This document shows, one piece after another, positions 62,391 to 64,000 of a stretch of DNA of 64,000 bases. Within the stretch, counting starts at the first letter, position 1, and each line of letters opens with the position of its first letter. Made by a program: the position numbers and the translations under genes. A model generated the notes under the pieces. It saw nothing but the letters and a program-made list of their open reading frames with translations, was not told the DNA's origin and did not search any database. The stretch comes from Kitasatospora sp052076145 (GTDB lineage Bacteria; Actinomycetota; Actinomycetes; Streptomycetales; Streptomycetaceae): positions 310,001 to 374,000 of the forward strand of contig NZ_CP197246.1 of assembly GCF_052076145.1 (NCBI RefSeq). Direction: 5' to 3'.

Positions 62391-64000
62391 TGCGCCGCCC
62401 CGACGTCGGCCGCCCACGGGTAGTACATGTACGAGATGGTGGTCGGCGCGCCGGTGAGCCGCTTGTTCAGGAACACGGCGGTGGGCCACTCGGCCACCGG
62501 GATCCACAGCAGTTGGTTGGACGCGGCCTTCTGGAGCTGCGCCTCGACGGCGTAGCGCTGGGCCGGGTCGGCGGTCTCGGTGGCCTTCTTGACCAGGTCG
62601 TCGAAGGCGGGGTCGCTGAACTTCGCGTAGTTCTGGAAGGCGCCGGTCTTGAAGTTCGCCAGCAGGTCCAACGGGTCGGTGATGGAGTCGTAGTACGTCT
62701 CCGGGAACATGTCGATGCCCTCGCGGGCCTTCTCGTCGGTGAACAGCGCGGTGAAGGCGTTCGGCGCGATGGTCTTGAGCTGGACGTTCAGCCCGATCTT
62801 GGCGCCTGCGGACTGGACGGCGGTGGCCAGCAGCGACACGTCCTGGCCGATCGAGCTGGTCGCCACCGTGACGGTCTTGCCGGTGGCGCCGGCCTCCTTG
62901 ATCAGGGCCTTGGCCTGCTCGATGTCCGGGGCGGTCGGGGTGAGGCCGCTGAACGCGTCCTTCCTGACCTGTTCGGGGGCCGCCGCCCAGGCGGCACGGG
63001 TGGTGAGCGAGCCGGTGACGGTGCCCGCGCCGCCGAGTCCGGACTTCACGAAGCCGGAGCGGTCGAGCGCGAGCGACAGCGCGCGGCGGACCCGGAGGTC
63101 GCCGAGCGGGCCCTGCATGTTGGTGACGTTGACGTTGACGGTGCTGAGGCCCTCGCCGAAGTAGAGCGTGCCGACCTTGCTGCTGCGCAGCCGGTCGTAG
63201 CTCTCGGTGGGGATCAGGTAGCCGCCGTCCGCCTCACCGCTGATCATGGCGTTGACGCGGGCCGAGGAGTCGGTGAGGAAGCTGAACACCGCCTTCGCCG
63301 ACTTTGCCTTGGTGCCCCAGTAGCCGTCGAAGCGCTGGAGTTCGATGGACTGGCCCTTGTTCCAGGTGCCCAGCCGGTACGGCCCGGTGCAGTCCAGGCT
63401 GCCGGAGGTGCCGTAGTCCTTGCCCGCCGCCTCGACCCCGGCCTTGGACGCGACGACTCCGGCGGCGGTCGCCAGGTACTGGTTGAACTGCGAGTCGGGC
63501 CGAGTCAGCTTGACGGTGACCTGGAGCGGGCCGGTCTTGGTGATGGTGCTGACGTTCTGGAACTGCTGGGCCCAGGCCGCGGCGTTGTCCGGGTTCATCT
63601 GGCGGCCGAGGCTGTAGACCACGTCGTCGGCCGTCAGCACGCTGCCGTCGTGGAAGTGCACGCCGGGCCGCAGGTCGTAGACCCAGGTGGTCGGGTCGGG
63701 GTTGGTCGCCTTCTCCGCGAGCCCGGGGGCGAGCGTCAGCTGCGGGGTCCACCGCATCAGGCTCTCGCAGACGTTGGAGAGGATGGTGTTCTGCGGGTAG
63801 TCGAACGCGTAGATGTAGTCCAGCGTCGGGGGCTCCGCGTACACCGCCCAGGTGAAGGAGTCGAGCTGCCCCTTGGCAGCGGGGGTGGTCGCGGACAGCT
63901 CGAAGGCCTGCTCGTTGCCGGTGCCGCCGCTCTTCGGCGGTCCGGCGCAGGCGGCCAGCAGGGTGAAGGCGGCGAGGGCCGCGGTCGGCAGGGCGTACCG
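62387..64000 (-). CDS. Oligopeptide ABC transporter, substrate-binding lipoprotein (partial)
   Basis: The N-terminus is cut by the right edge. The visible frame already includes the lipobox LLAAC, so only the first few signal-peptide residues are missing. The mature part is a family 5 solute-binding protein: WAVYAEPPTLDYI near its start, then GLAEKATNPDPTTWVYDLRP and DDVVYSL. It delivers peptides or similar cations to the permeases. It is the first gene of the operon; its promoter is outside the window. Confidence 0.92.
   Translation of the reverse strand, partial: RYALPTAALAAFTLLAACAGPPKSGGTGNEQAFELSATTPAAKGQLDSFTWAVYAEPPTLDYIYAFDYPQNTILSNVCESLMRWTPQLTLAPGLAEKATNPDPTTWVYDLRPGVHFHDGSVLTADDVVYSLGRQMNPDNAAAWAQQFQNVSTITKTGPLQVTVKLTRPDSQFNQYLATAAGVVASKAGVEAAGKDYGTSGSLDCTGPYRLGTWNKGQSIELQRFDGYWGTKAKSAKAVFSFLTDSSARVNAMISGEADGGYLIPTESYDRLRSSKVGTLYFGEGLSTVNVNVTNMQGPLGDLRVRRALSLALDRSGFVKSGLGGAGTVTGSLTTRAAWAAAPEQVRKDAFSGLTPTAPDIEQAKALIKEAGATGKTVTVATSSIGQDVSLLATAVQSAGAKIGLNVQLKTIAPNAFTALFTDEKAREGIDMFPETYYDSITDPLDLLANFKTGAFQNYAKFSDPAFDDLVKKATETADPAQRYAVEAQLQKAASNQLLWIPVAEWPTAVFLNKRLTGAPTTISYMYYPWAADVGAAQ

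Overview
The window is high-GC DNA with actinobacterial gene content: a MurT/GatD pair, a LAL-type LuxR regulator, Ser/Thr kinases, Tat-dependent secreted proteins, ricin-B-tailed secreted glycosidases and a very large Hint-containing polymorphic toxin. GTG and TTG starts and overlapping ATGA/GTGA junctions are common. The most likely source is a chromosome of Streptomyces, Kitasatospora or a close relative. I see no rRNA, tRNA, CRISPR array or intact insertion sequence.

Layout. 0-9 kb: the tail of an MMPL transporter converges on a leftward group encoding a Ser/Thr kinase with an extracellular Ig-like domain, a second membrane protein with a similar ectodomain, a hypothetical protein and a flavohemoprotein. 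Next come an inositol-phosphatase-like gene and an NADP-binding oxidoreductase, divergent from a LysR regulator. 8.7-10.2 kb is a decayed accessory stretch holding a broken coiled-coil gene, a small membrane protein and a detached 3' fragment of a GH1 beta-glucosidase gene. 10.2-14.4 kb is the most unusual locus: two 30-residue, nearly identical small ORFs (plus a third, frameshifted copy) followed by a PqqD-like/M50 membrane metalloprotease and a TPR protein, all on the minus strand. It looks like a minimal, undescribed RiPP or peptide-signal system.

14.7-17 kb holds an intact GH1 beta-glucosidase and a divergent TetR gene, with a perfect 21-bp palindrome between them. 17-29.7 kb is mostly housekeeping: DUF1918, DedA, PIG-L deacetylase, an F420/NADP oxidoreductase-like protein, glmS, a Cys/His-rich secreted protein, a PLP decarboxylase, an ACT-GNAT fusion, murT-gatD and pfkA. 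29.7-38 kb has a LAL regulator beside two divergent secreted GH59 paralogues that each carry a matching 26-bp palindrome just upstream. 38-46.5 kb contains a two-component system divergent from a COG4705-like membrane protein with a duplicated tail, several small membrane or secreted proteins, and a Tat-exported agmatine-deiminase-like enzyme divergent from a TetR regulator.

46.8-56.4 kb is a 3,010-residue secreted polymorphic toxin (beta-propeller-like repeats, two copies of a helical plus Ala-rich coil block, Hint domain, C-terminal toxin) followed by its probable immunity gene. 56.5-58.6 kb has a second deiminase paralogue translationally coupled to a DUF4436 protein. 58.7-64 kb is a complete oligopeptide-type ABC transporter operon; its binding-protein gene runs off the right end of the window.

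Functions are assigned from motifs and family knowledge read by eye. No database search was possible.
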